Of a DNA stretch of 22,921 nt, positions 1-8,778 are shown piece by piece. Origin of the DNA: JAHFOW01 sp964370795. Lineage in GTDB: Bacteria; Planctomycetota; Brocadiia; Brocadiales; Brocadiaceae. Positions within the stretch are counted from its first letter, which is position 1; each line of letters starts with the position of its first letter. Both the position numbers and the translations under genes were made by a program. A model generated the notes under the pieces. It worked only from the letters and a program-made list of their open reading frames with translations. It did no database searches and was not told the origin of the DNA. The stretch is from positions 1 through 22,921 of the forward strand of contig CAYJME010000029.1 in NCBI GenBank assembly GCA_964370795.1, in the 5' to 3' direction.

Positions 1-97
1 ATATTATGCGCTACCACGTTCGAGTTTTATCATTTTTTATGTCACCCTTTCAGTTTGGTAGAGGGGACTTGGTTGCAGCTTCGCTGCGCTATATTTT
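1..97. other. Intergenic end of window with repeat fragment
   Basis: This stretch lies beyond the last in-frame stop of the ftsQ reading frame. Positions 59-76 nearly match 8850-8867 (17 of 18 bases, TAGAGGRGACTTGGTTGC), so part of it belongs to a dispersed repeat family. A small GCAGC-TTC-GCTGC hairpin lies at about 74-86. No gene is visible; ftsA and ftsZ, often next in a dcw cluster, would lie outside the window if present. Confidence 0.5.
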
Positions 98-343
98 CTA
101 TTCCTCTACGGACGCATTTTCATTAACTTTCGCCCACTTTTTACCCAAAGGTTTTTTAAAGCGCACATCGACATATTCCATTTGTTTCAGATTCGTCCCT
201 TCTGCCTTTGCAATACTGAGCAGGTTCTGAAGTTTTTCTTCGTCAGAAAGTTCATTGGGGGCATTACAAAGAGGCGAGCATCCCCATTTTATCTGTGTGT
301 TGTTTTCTGTCCATAAGATAATATCGCTTTTGCCCGTCGTACG
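98..343 (-). pseudogene. ftsQ: Detached in-frame C-terminal part of FtsQ
   Basis: After the TAA TGA pair that ends the 347-1045 ORF (stops at 349-347 and 346-344), the same frame stays open for 81 more codons to a TAG at 100-98. It encodes RTTGKSDIILWTENN, then a WGCSP segment, then YVDVRFKKPLG near the end. This matches the end of FtsQ proteins, where the last beta strands finish with a DVRF/DLRY-type motif. There is no in-frame ATG until a late ATG about 25 codons from the end, and no plausible restart. It is therefore either a pseudogene tail or is made only by readthrough. Identity as the FtsQ tail is inferred from motif and position; the shared frame is read directly. Confidence 0.75.
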
Positions 344-346
344 TCA

Positions 347-1045
347 TTAACATACATTTGAAACGTCTACTGCCATAATCTTAAAAAGGTTGTGAATATT
401 ATTTACCCTGAGAAACTTTAATAACGCTACCCCTGCCTGAACACCCTTGTCATTCCAAACATAGCCGTAAAAAGGTACCTTCGATAGTTTATTACTCTGG
501 ATATGGGGACTATCAAAATCGGGATTAGGCAACGTATAGTATTCCTTTGGCAATAATACACACTCGTCATCCACAAGATAACTATGATTTCCCTGTTTAA
601 CGACAGCTGCTGGTTTACGGAGGGTGAGTTTTATATATAATTTATTGGGAAATATCCGTTGAATTGAATCTACCTTCTTAATTAAGACTACCCCGCCATA
701 AACATCTGCTATTTTTTGTGTCAAATTATTTTGAAACATGCCATACTGAGCGTTTAGAGCGGCTACCTTTTTTATGTCCGCAGAAAAGCGGTCGGTAACC
801 CAGGGGGGTGTATTAAAAGAAAAGGTTGAAGGGCTGACATTGAAAATATCCAGATTTGTCAGGGAATGCCATACGGTTTTTATTCCCCATATTCCAAAAA
901 TTATGATGCATGCACAGATGGCAAACCGTAGCAGAAAAGGGTAGAGTATAGATTTCAGCCCCTGTACCCTTGCAGAAATGAAATCAACAAAAGGCTGAAG
1001 ATTAAAATAGCTTTTTATTGCATGCTTAATGTTGTCTTGATTCAT
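347..1045 (-). CDS. ftsQ: Cell division protein FtsQ, prematurely terminated
   Basis: FtsQ is a bitopic membrane protein that links early and late divisome proteins and binds FtsL/FtsB. The 232-residue product has a cytoplasmic N-terminus, one membrane segment at about residues 37-58, a POTRA-like region at about 65-140, and a beta-domain start containing LRKPAAVVKQG and YLVDDECVLLP, typical of the family. It starts with ATG 20 nt inside the end of ddl, so translation is probably coupled. The ORF ends at VSNVC followed by two adjacent in-frame stops, TAA TGA, and the frame then continues with FtsQ-like sequence to 98. A complete protein would be about 315 residues. The missing part is the C-terminal region, which in Escherichia coli contributes to FtsB/FtsL binding. 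Confidence 0.85.
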   Translation of the reverse strand: MNQDNIKHAIKSYFNLQPFVDFISARVQGLKSILYPFLLRFAICACIIIFGIWGIKTVWHSLTNLDIFNVSPSTFSFNTPPWVTDRFSADIKKVAALNAQYGMFQNNLTQKIADVYGGVVLIKKVDSIQRIFPNKLYIKLTLRKPAAVVKQGNHSYLVDDECVLLPKEYYTLPNPDFDSPHIQSNKLSKVPFYGYVWNDKGVQAGVALLKFLRVNNIHNLFKIMAVDVSNVC

Positions 1046-2054
1046 TTATAGTCACAAGCTTGTCCTCAAACGCTGTAGGGCAGGGAAAGTTCTGGAATGC
1101 AAGTTCGACAATTTTTTCACACAACTCAGGAAAAGTCATCCCTGCAGCCTTTGATGCCTTGGGCAACAAGCTTTTTTCAGTAAAACCAGGAATGGTATTT
1201 ACTTCTAATAAATAAAATTCACCACGGTCGTCCATCATCAGATCTACCCTTGAAAACCCCCTGCAATCAAGCACCTTGTGCGCATTCACCGCCAATTGTT
1301 GCGCCTTACGGTAAAGCAGAGGCGGCAAGAATCCCACGCTGGAAGAACCAAAACCCGCGCTTTCGTCTTTTTCCAAAGCAGGCTCTACTACGAGGTACTT
1401 CGTTTTATCATCCTTGTATTTTGCCTCATAATTAAAGAATTCTTCGGCTGGTTTAATCTCAATAATGGGTAATGCCTTATCATCTAATATTCCGACGGTA
1501 AACTCCCTCCCCTGTATGTATCTTTCGATAAGTACTTTGTCTTCAACGGCAAAGGCGCTTTTCAGGCTTGTCTGGAGATTTTCCATATCTCTTACGATCG
1601 ATATTCCTATGCTTGAACCATTTTTCGTGGGTTTTATAATAATCGGTAAGGAAAATTTCCCGACTTCTGCTTCTACTTCAGAGAATTCCTGAAAATGCAT
1701 CGCGGTAATATAGTCAGGTGTTTTTAATCCGGCCTCAATAAAACGTTGTTTTGTTGCCAATTTATCCATCGCAAGCTTACTGGCCTTTACGCCTGAACCC
1801 GTATACAGAATGCCTTTTGATTCTAACAGTTGTTGCACATCGCCATCTTCTCCAAAACATCCATGGAGGGCAATAAATGCAACATCTACATCCATGCAAT
1901 CGAGTTCTTCAATCTTTTTATCTTTCACATCGATGCGGGTCACATTAAATCCCGCGTTGATTAAAGCATTTGCCACTGCGTTTCCCGACCGAAGGGAAAT
2001 TTCACGCTCAGAAGAAATCCCCCCCATCAACACAGCAATATTCTTTGGCTTCAT
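1026..2054 (-). CDS. ddl: D-alanine--D-alanine ligase
   Basis: This ATP-grasp ligase joins two D-alanines to give the terminal dipeptide of the peptidoglycan stem, which MurF then adds. Visible features are the N-terminal AVLMGGISSEREISL, the substrate-loop region ALHGCFGEDGDVQ, GSSIGISIV, and the C-terminal EVNTIPGFTEKSLLPKA that binds metal and substrate. Its 342 residues are slightly longer than the usual 300-320. The ATG at 2054 overlaps the murC stop as ATGA, pointing to translational coupling. murB, often found between murC and ddl, is absent here. The tail overlaps the ftsQ start by 20 nt. Confidence 0.95.
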   Translation of the reverse strand: MKPKNIAVLMGGISSEREISLRSGNAVANALINAGFNVTRIDVKDKKIEELDCMDVDVAFIALHGCFGEDGDVQQLLESKGILYTGSGVKASKLAMDKLATKQRFIEAGLKTPDYITAMHFQEFSEVEAEVGKFSLPIIIKPTKNGSSIGISIVRDMENLQTSLKSAFAVEDKVLIERYIQGREFTVGILDDKALPIIEIKPAEEFFNYEAKYKDDKTKYLVVEPALEKDESAGFGSSSVGFLPPLLYRKAQQLAVNAHKVLDCRGFSRVDLMMDDRGEFYLLEVNTIPGFTEKSLLPKASKAAGMTFPELCEKIVELAFQNFPCPTAFEDKLVTINESRQH

Positions 2055-3490
2055 TTAGCACCCCCTAGCTTTGAAGTTAAGTCATAAGCAACCTTCCATA
2101 CATCGCCAGCGCCCATGGTTATGATGATATCCCCTGGTTTTACTTCGGCAAATAATTCATTCACAATATCGCCTAATTGGGGAATAAATCGGGCGTCAAC
2201 ACCCACCTTACGGACTTCCTCACACAACACCCCGGAACTTACCGCAGTCATCTCGTACTCGCTGTCACGCGCTGCATAGATATCTGAAAATATTACCCTG
2301 TCTGCATGATGAAATGAATGTGCAAATCCATTTAATAAGTGGCGCGTCCTGCTATATTGATGAGGTTGAAACACACACCATATCCTTCTTTCAGGATAAA
2401 ATTCACGGGCTGCCTTTAAGGTAACACGTATCTCTGTTGGATGATGGGCATAATCGTCAATAACGGTAATATTACGCTGTACGCCAATAATTTGAAACCG
2501 CCTGTTCGCCCCGCTATACGATGCCAATGCAGATTTAATGGTATCCTTATCAACACCGATATGTGTACATACCGCTGTTGCAGCCAATGCGTTTAATACA
2601 TTATGGGAACCTGGTATTTTAAGATGAAAGTCATCGAAATACCCACCACTTTTTCTGAATATTTTGAACCGACTTATTCCATTGCCCCTTGATATAATTT
2701 CACCCCACCAGTCTGAAGAGTTATCCAGCGAGAATGTTTCAACCGGACATCTCGCTCTCTTCGCAGCAACTGCTATATTCGTATCCTGGTTATTTACAAC
2801 CAACAGGCCATCTTCTGAAATCAAAGATGCAAAATCACCAAAGGCATTTGTTATCTTCTCGATATTTTCATAATAGTCCAGATGGTCTTCTTCTATATTG
2901 GTAATTACCCCTATTTGTGGCGCAAGGTTTAAAAATGACCTGTCATACTCACATGCCTCCGCTACAAATAAGTTACCTTTCCCAAGATGCGCATTCCCGC
3001 CGATATCGGGCACTTCCCCGCCTATCACAAAGGTAGGATCTAATCCGGCGTTTTTTAATACAGTAGAAACCATTGCGCTCGTTGTTGTCTTGCCATGGGT
3101 GCCACTGATTGCAATACCTCGTTTCTCTTTCATGAGCGAACCAAGTATCTGAGAATATTTTACCACGTTGATACCCATTTGACGAGCCGTTTTAAGATCC
3201 GGATTGTCCTCAGAAATAGCGGCAGATATCACCACCATATCGGTTTCAGACGTCATGAAACTTCCATCCTGTTTTGTGCTAATCCTGGCTCCCATTTTTT
3301 CCAATGTCGAAGTCAGTGACGATGACCGAACATCTGACCCGACGACAACACATCCCTCGCTTATGAGAATACGTGCAATCGCACTCATCCCGATACCACC
3401 GATTCCAATAAAATATACACAACGCCCACGTAAAAGTTGATAATTAAATTGATTCTCTAACGACGACGTGTATGTTTTCATTCTGTCCAT
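2051..3490 (-). CDS. murC: UDP-N-acetylmuramate--L-alanine ligase MurC
   Basis: MurC adds L-alanine to UDP-MurNAc, the first amino acid of the stem peptide, in the cytoplasm. The N-terminal Rossmann motif FIGIGGIGMSAIA is at about residues 27-39, the ATP-binding GTHGKTTT at 130-137, and the later Mur-ligase motifs include NIEEDHLDYY and DDYAHHPTE. The 479-residue length is normal. Two ATG codons compete: 3490 lies only 2 nt from an AGAGGG, while 3481 is better spaced. A 131-bp gap separates it from murG; that gap holds a GCGG/CCGC hairpin at about 3511-3523 and no gene. It overlaps ddl by ATGA. Confidence 0.95.
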   Translation of the reverse strand: MDRMKTYTSSLENQFNYQLLRGRCVYFIGIGGIGMSAIARILISEGCVVVGSDVRSSSLTSTLEKMGARISTKQDGSFMTSETDMVVISAAISEDNPDLKTARQMGINVVKYSQILGSLMKEKRGIAISGTHGKTTTSAMVSTVLKNAGLDPTFVIGGEVPDIGGNAHLGKGNLFVAEACEYDRSFLNLAPQIGVITNIEEDHLDYYENIEKITNAFGDFASLISEDGLLVVNNQDTNIAVAAKRARCPVETFSLDNSSDWWGEIISRGNGISRFKIFRKSGGYFDDFHLKIPGSHNVLNALAATAVCTHIGVDKDTIKSALASYSGANRRFQIIGVQRNITVIDDYAHHPTEIRVTLKAAREFYPERRIWCVFQPHQYSRTRHLLNGFAHSFHHADRVIFSDIYAARDSEYEMTAVSSGVLCEEVRKVGVDARFIPQLGDIVNELFAEVKPGDIIITMGAGDVWKVAYDLTSKLGGAK

Positions 3491-3621
3491 GCCCTCTTAC
3501 ATTTCATTACGCGGCACTGCCGCAACCGGAAGGATAAAATTATAAACAAAACTGCTCAACAAAGAAACAAAAATGAAGCACATGAAAACAACTCAGTACC
3601 GGGCAATTATCCCCATTTTCA

Positions 3622-4746
3622 TTAACCAACGGTAAGGGCATATTGTGCATACTTTACATCAATCATCCTGCACATATTATCAACAACCCTTCCTACGGCA
3701 TGCGGAATCCCCAATCCTTTACTGAACAGCTTCACTTGTTCATACTTTTCTTTATTCGTTAAAAGGTCGTTTACCAGTTCAATAATTTTTTCTGGTGTTA
3801 AATCAAACTGTTGTATCAAATACCCCCCGCCGTTGCTTACCAACTCCACTGCGTTCCAGTATTGATGGTTATCCGCAGCATGAGGATACGGGATTAATAT
3901 CGCCGGAATACCTATTGCTGTAACCTCCGCAATGGTCGTAGCGCCAGCCCTGCAAATGATGATATCCGCCATACTGAAGGCAGCCCCCATATCATCCAAA
4001 AAACCACATACAAACGAATCAATTTTCATCTGCTGATACGTTGCTTTTGCCTTTTCATAATCCCGTTCACCGGTAATGTGGATTACCTGCACTTCGCTTG
4101 ATCGTTGTTCCAGTTTCGGTAAACACCGTAAAATAACTTCATTCATAGATTGTGCGCCCTGACTGCCGCCGGTAATCAGTATCGTCTTTTTGGAAGGACT
4201 TAATCCGAACTTTTCAGCAGAACGTTGTCTCTGTCCGCATAAGACATCCTTACGAATCGGCGTGCCGGTAACACGGACAACTTTTGCCTTATCAAGCCAT
4301 TTTATAGAACCCCGCCAATGACAATACACCTCATCAACCCACCGGGATAAAAAACGATTTGCCTTCCCCGGAATAATATTCTGTTCAAGCAATACGGATG
4401 GAAAACCCAGTAATTTTGCCGCTACAATGGGAGCAACCGATGCATATCCTCCCAGACCAACAACAATATCAGGATTTATTTTTTTTAAAGCAATAAGGGA
4501 TTCAATAATACCGGTAAACATGGATCTGGTAAAAGCAAATATACCCTTGTACGATCTCTCCCATTTGCTTGAATGCATTTGCCGGAATTTGAACCCCCGT
4601 TGCTCAACGCATCGCTTTTCAAACTTTTTATCTGTTCCAAAAAAGACAATCTCCGCCTGATGAAACCTTATACGTACCTCTTCGGCAATACTCAATCCAA
4701 CCATTAAATGACCGCCAGTCCCACCTCCCGCAAAAACTACTTTCAT
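3622..4746 (-). CDS. murG: UDP-GlcNAc--lipid I GlcNAc transferase MurG
   Basis: MurG is the GT28-family glycosyltransferase that converts lipid I to lipid II on the inner membrane face. The glycine-rich loop GGGTGGH is at residues 7-13. LGGYASVAPIVAA and LLEQNIIPGKANR follow, and the donor-binding region has TGGSQGAQSMNE, CRAGATTIAE and PYPHAADNHQYWNA. I chose the ATG at 4746 (374 residues) because MKVVFAGGGTGGH is the normal family start and AAGGAG precedes it. The frame is open to an ATG at 4869, but those 41 residues do not resemble MurG. The gap to ftsW is 133 bp. Confidence 0.95.
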   Translation of the reverse strand: MKVVFAGGGTGGHLMVGLSIAEEVRIRFHQAEIVFFGTDKKFEKRCVEQRGFKFRQMHSSKWERSYKGIFAFTRSMFTGIIESLIALKKINPDIVVGLGGYASVAPIVAAKLLGFPSVLLEQNIIPGKANRFLSRWVDEVYCHWRGSIKWLDKAKVVRVTGTPIRKDVLCGQRQRSAEKFGLSPSKKTILITGGSQGAQSMNEVILRCLPKLEQRSSEVQVIHITGERDYEKAKATYQQMKIDSFVCGFLDDMGAAFSMADIIICRAGATTIAEVTAIGIPAILIPYPHAADNHQYWNAVELVSNGGGYLIQQFDLTPEKIIELVNDLLTNKEKYEQVKLFSKGLGIPHAVGRVVDNMCRMIDVKYAQYALTVG

Positions 4747-4879
4747 TTTACTTCTCCTTTTTTCCATAATATTATGAAAATCTAACCTGTGAGGGTTGGA
4801 ATAAATTCTGCGTTTATCTCCCTGTCCTCTCTGGCTCGTTTTTGTATACAATTCAATATTCTGTGTCATTTTTTCACCA

Positions 4880-6103
4880 TCACCAGGAAAAACCTGCTAT
4901 TTTGTGCACGATTTTGTGCCAGAGTTTTACCGGCGCCTGTTCATGCACGATATTATCGCCCAATTCTTTTGCATCAACATAAACTTCATTCTCCGTCTTC
5001 AATGTTTCAGATAATCGTGCAATATTGATCAATATGCCAATCCCCGTCATAGAAAAGAGCAAAGAAGAACCTCCCGCGCTCACAAATGGCAAAGGGATGC
5101 CTTTTGTCGGTAAAGCTCCCGAAACAACGGCAATATTAATAATTGCCTGTAAGCCAAACATGAGCGTAATTCCAAGTCCCAAAAAAAAACCAAAAATATC
5201 CTTTGTTGCATGGACAATTTTTAATCCCTGCCACATTAACAAGAGGAAAAGGCATATAATCGCTACCACCCCAAGATACCCAAATTCTTCACCTATGATG
5301 GTGAATATAAAATCACTATTACTTTCCGGCAGGAAAAATAACTTTTGTTTACTCTCCCCAATTCCCAATCCTGTCAGACCGCCGGATCCCAGCGCTATCC
5401 ATGATTGAATGATGTGGTACCCTGCGCCAGTAGGGTCTGCCCATGGATTTAAAAACGCCAACCATCGCCTGAGCCTGTATGAACTGCTAAACACAATTTC
5501 ATACATTAACGGGAGAGCAGCTAACAACGTAGAAAAAATATATCGAATTCTTATTCCACCAATAATTAACATAATTACAGATATTGCAATAATAAGCGCC
5601 GATGTCCCAAAATCAGGCTCTTTAATAATGAGTGCGCTTGTTCCTGCGGCAATGCCGAGCGGCAACAAGAAGCCCCGCTTGAACTCTGACATTCGATTCT
5701 GGTTTTTAGTGATATAAGCAGAAATAAAAATAATCACCGCCAATTTGGCAAATTCTGAAGGCTGAACGCCCATTATGCTCCCGAATCGAATCCATCTTCT
5801 GGCCCCGTTAGTAACCGTTCCCACGCCGGGTATTAATACAAGCACAAGAGAAAGAAGAGACATTACAAGAATGGGTATGCTGAGTTTCCGCAAATGGTGG
5901 TAGTCAACCTTCGCCATAACAATCATCAACACGGAGCCAAAAAACACCCAGAGAAGATGTTTCATAAACTGAAGAGAAACACCCTGATGCACTCTGGAAT
6001 TTGCGCTAAAGGCAGCTGTATCAGTACTGTATACCGTGACAATACTAAAGCCCAGGAGTGCAACCACAATATAAATAAGAAAATGCCACGATTTCACTTT
6101 CAT
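4880..6103 (-). CDS. ftsW: Septal peptidoglycan polymerase FtsW
   Basis: FtsW is a SEDS-family membrane glycosyltransferase that polymerises lipid II at the septum with the transpeptidase FtsI. The 407-residue protein has about ten hydrophobic segments. Recognisable conserved stretches are NGARRWIRFG followed by QPSEFAKLA, KEPDFGTS, the large loop with AGYHIIQSWIALGSGGLTG and LPESNSDFIFTIIGEE, and LPTKGIPLPFVSAGGSS. The ATG overlaps the mraY stop as ATGA, so murD, which often sits between mraY and ftsW, cannot be here. A hydrophilic tail of about 45 residues follows the last membrane segment. Confidence 0.95.
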   Translation of the reverse strand: MKVKSWHFLIYIVVALLGFSIVTVYSTDTAAFSANSRVHQGVSLQFMKHLLWVFFGSVLMIVMAKVDYHHLRKLSIPILVMSLLSLVLVLIPGVGTVTNGARRWIRFGSIMGVQPSEFAKLAVIIFISAYITKNQNRMSEFKRGFLLPLGIAAGTSALIIKEPDFGTSALIIAISVIMLIIGGIRIRYIFSTLLAALPLMYEIVFSSSYRLRRWLAFLNPWADPTGAGYHIIQSWIALGSGGLTGLGIGESKQKLFFLPESNSDFIFTIIGEEFGYLGVVAIICLFLLLMWQGLKIVHATKDIFGFFLGLGITLMFGLQAIINIAVVSGALPTKGIPLPFVSAGGSSLLFSMTGIGILINIARLSETLKTENEVYVDAKELGDNIVHEQAPVKLWHKIVHKIAGFSW

Positions 6104-7182
6104 CCATACGCCCCAAAATGTATTGCAAGACCGAACATTGCTAACAGGAAAGCAACCACCAAAAATCTGTGGGTGATCTTTGTCTCAGGCCATCCTTTAA
6201 ACTGGAAATGGTGATGCAAGGGCGCGCAACGAAAAATCCTCTTTTTTGTCAATTTGTAGTAATAACGTTGCATGAGCACGGAAACTGCCTCTGCGACAAA
6301 AACACCCCCAATAATAACCATCAATAATTCCTGTTTAACAATAATGGAAATTAACCCTAAAACACCACCCAACGTTAACGAACCTGTATCGCCCATAAAT
6401 ACTTGTGCAGGAAAGCAATTAAACCACAGGAATCCCAGACCACCCCCCACAACCACAGCGCAAAATACACTTAATTCTCCGCTTCCGGAGACAGGAGGAA
6501 TTTCCAGCGAGTTACTCAAATCAACCCTGCCGGAAACACAGGCAATTCCAACAAAGGCTATCCCCGCAATAACACTGCACCCCATTGCCAGGCCATCCAG
6601 ACCATCGGTGAGATTTACGGCATTTGACATCCCCACAATAAAAAAGGCAATAGCCAGTATGTAAAAGGGACCCAGATCAGGTTTAAAATCTTTTACCAAC
6701 GGTATTGATAGTTGTGTGCCCCATGGATACTTATGAAAGTGGAAATACAAAACCAATCCTATTATGAGTCCCAACGCAGACTGCAATAATAACTTTGATA
6801 CACCGCTTAAGCCCGGCGCATCCTTCTGGGTAAGCTTAATATAGTCGTCAATAAATCCAATGACGCCATACCATACCAGGGTAAAGAGCAACAAAAGAAT
6901 GAATCCATTATAGACATTACACCACATCAGCGTTGCAACCAGGATGGCAACAATGACAATAACTCCGCCCATGGTAGGCGTATTTTTTTTATCAAAATGC
7001 ATCCGCCTGAGTTCTTCAGAGTCTGTTTTCGTCGTATCCTCGCCAATCTTTAAAATCCTCAGCCTTTTGATAAACCACTTCCCAAAAAAAATACTGATCA
7101 AAAATGCTGTAAAGGCAGCAAAAAACAAACGAAAGGATAGGTGGTGAAATATTTCCAGCGAATTTAACCAACGGTACAGCAA
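6100..7182 (-). CDS. mraY: Phospho-MurNAc-pentapeptide transferase MraY
   Basis: MraY transfers phospho-MurNAc-pentapeptide to undecaprenyl phosphate to make lipid I in the inner membrane. At 360 residues with about ten membrane segments it matches the usual size. Hallmarks are RRMHFDKKNTPTMGGVI, GFIDDYIKL with the catalytic aspartates, NAVNLTDGLDGLA, FMGDTGSLTLGG and the C-terminal APLHHHFQFKGWPE. The start is TTG at 7182, giving MLYRWL as in many MraY proteins, with AAGGA about 11 nt upstream. It overlaps ftsW by ATGA. The 189-bp gap to murF contains a long palindromic repeat. Confidence 0.96.
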   Translation of the reverse strand: MLYRWLNSLEIFHHLSFRLFFAAFTAFLISIFFGKWFIKRLRILKIGEDTTKTDSEELRRMHFDKKNTPTMGGVIVIVAILVATLMWCNVYNGFILLLLFTLVWYGVIGFIDDYIKLTQKDAPGLSGVSKLLLQSALGLIIGLVLYFHFHKYPWGTQLSIPLVKDFKPDLGPFYILAIAFFIVGMSNAVNLTDGLDGLAMGCSVIAGIAFVGIACVSGRVDLSNSLEIPPVSGSGELSVFCAVVVGGGLGFLWFNCFPAQVFMGDTGSLTLGGVLGLISIIVKQELLMVIIGGVFVAEAVSVLMQRYYYKLTKKRIFRCAPLHHHFQFKGWPETKITHRFLVVAFLLAMFGLAIHFGAYG

Positions 7183-7259
7183 AGTATTGTTATTCCTTTC
7201 TGTAATCTCTTAACATCTTTTTAGTAATAGTTTAGCCAACTCGAAATATATGCAGAGTT

Positions 7260-7333
7260 ACAACCCCCTTGCCCCCTTTTCTCAGGGGGATTTCCTTAAG
7301 TCCCCCTTAATAAAGGGGGATTCAGGGGGTTGT
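7260..7333. repeat. Palindromic C5/G5-rich dispersed repeat
   Basis: The outer arms ACAACCCCCTTGCCCCCTTT and AAAGGGGGATTCAGGGGGTT pair imperfectly over about 22 bp, and an inner AGGGGGA/TCCCCCTT stem nests inside. Relatives lie at 8829-8867 and, more diverged, at 41-76. It resembles non-autonomous palindromic repeats (REP or MITE type) common in some genomes. Here it separates murF from mraY. Confidence 0.75.
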
Positions 7334-7371
7334 CTGTGCCATTAAACCGTACCCGTGAACTGCTATCTTTT

Positions 7372-8778
7372 CTAACACTCATGATGAACCGGTAAACGAG
7401 CGGAGAAATATTCCTTCATTTTCCCGATTATATTTTCCATGCGCATACCGCGAGAGCCTTTAATTAACACGGCGTCATTCGCTTCGAGGTTGCTAACTTC
7501 TGAGAGCGTAATATCCGCAACGTCCTTAAAACAGACAACCTGACCTTCTGACATACCCGATAATCTTGCAGCCCTTGCTGTTTCCTGTGCATAATTCCCC
7601 ACGGCCCACACCACATCAATGTCTAAATGGGCGATCATTTCGCCGATTTCTTTATGTAATCGGGGAGATTCCATTCCCAGCTCTAACATATCTCCAAACA
7701 CAAACACCTTTCTCCCTCCGGTATTCATCTGACTCAGGTAATTCAAGGCTGCTTTCACCGATTCCGGGTTTGCGTTATACGCATCATTAATAACAGTTAT
7801 ATTCCCGATGCGCTGTTGTTCAATTCTCATGGGCGGCAGTTTGCATGAAGCAAGGACATCTTTTAAATTACTCATGTTATGTCCCAGCGCGTGGCATACT
7901 GCAAAGGACGCCAGACAATTATGAATGTTATGTTCTCCTGGAATAGGACTATAAACTTCTATCTTTCCATTTATCGTGAACATATAGCCTGTATCCTTTT
8001 TTTTCATATCGGTACACCGTATCTGAGCATGAGGACTGAAACCAAAACTTACAGACTTTCCCTGAAATCCGCTGGCAATCCTGACACACCAGGGATTGTC
8101 CCTGTTATATACAAATGTTCCGTCTTTCCTGAGATTTTCCAGAATCTCTCCTTTTGCCCTCATAACGCCCTCAACAGTTCCAAGACCCTCTAAGTGCGTC
8201 TTTGAAATATTGGTAATTACTGCAACGTCAGGCACGCCAATCTCGGACAACCTTCGTATTTCACCCGGGGCATTTGTCCCCATTTCGAGCACACCGTATT
8301 GATGTTTATTTTCAATTTCAAAGATTGTCAGGGGGACGCCGATGAAATTATTAAAACTCTTTTGTGACCGTATCGTTGGGCCACAATGGGATAACAAATG
8401 CCAGGTGATCTCTTTCGTTGTCGTCTTCCCATTGCTCCCCGTAATACCAATAATCTTTGTCTTCAATGTCCGGCGATAATACTGAGCCAGATCGCCTAAA
8501 GCTGTTGTCGTATTCTCTACTCGAATGAGAAAAAAATCTCTCCGTTCTGAATTCCCTATAAATTCATGAGAAACCACAGCCCCCAATACTCCGGCATTCA
8601 TTACCTGTGATATAAACTGATGGCCGTCATGGCGCTCTCCTTTGAGCGCAAAAAACAGATCGCCCGTTCGAATTTTTCTGCTGTCTGTAGATATACCCTT
8701 TATCCTTACTTCTCTACTTTTTAATACGACCTGTCCACACACAGCTTTTGCCACTTCTTCCAGTGATAAAGTTTCCAT
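7372..8778 (-). CDS. murF: UDP-MurNAc-tripeptide--D-Ala-D-Ala ligase MurF
   Basis: MurF adds the D-Ala-D-Ala dipeptide made by Ddl and completes the cytoplasmic pentapeptide precursor. The uridine-binding N-domain carries GISTDSRKIRTGDLFFALKG. The P-loop ITGSNGKTTT is at about 112-121, then LEMGTNAPGEI, the HNIHN region and NDAYNANPES, followed by the C-terminal Rossmann-like domain with VFGDMLELG and KGSRGMRME. Length 468 is normal. The ATG at 8778 has only a weak GAG upstream. It is separated from murE by a repeat-filled 313-bp gap, so it may not be well coupled to murE. Confidence 0.95.
   Translation of the reverse strand: METLSLEEVAKAVCGQVVLKSREVRIKGISTDSRKIRTGDLFFALKGERHDGHQFISQVMNAGVLGAVVSHEFIGNSERRDFFLIRVENTTTALGDLAQYYRRTLKTKIIGITGSNGKTTTKEITWHLLSHCGPTIRSQKSFNNFIGVPLTIFEIENKHQYGVLEMGTNAPGEIRRLSEIGVPDVAVITNISKTHLEGLGTVEGVMRAKGEILENLRKDGTFVYNRDNPWCVRIASGFQGKSVSFGFSPHAQIRCTDMKKKDTGYMFTINGKIEVYSPIPGEHNIHNCLASFAVCHALGHNMSNLKDVLASCKLPPMRIEQQRIGNITVINDAYNANPESVKAALNYLSQMNTGGRKVFVFGDMLELGMESPRLHKEIGEMIAHLDIDVVWAVGNYAQETARAARLSGMSEGQVVCFKDVADITLSEVSNLEANDAVLIKGSRGMRMENIIGKMKEYFSARLPVHHEC

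Noticed and set aside
6..230. 74-codon plus-strand ORF at the left end
   Set aside because: It lies opposite the FtsQ C-terminal coding sequence and a repeat, with no recognisable domain or ribosome site; a shadow.
334..348. Reinitiation at the ATG inside TAATGA after ftsQ
   Set aside because: That ATG opens a different frame that ends after a few codons and does not encode the FtsQ tail.
344..349. TGA read as selenocysteine in ftsQ
   Set aside because: It is preceded by an adjacent TAA that selenocysteine cannot explain, and no SECIS-like hairpin was evident just downstream.
4747..4869. 41-residue N-terminal extension of MurG
   Set aside because: The family start MKVVFAGGGTGGH at 4746 has a good AAGGAG; the extension does not resemble MurG.
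7260..7333. CRISPR array
   Set aside because: Only palindromic dispersed repeats are seen; there are no regularly spaced identical repeats with unique spacers.
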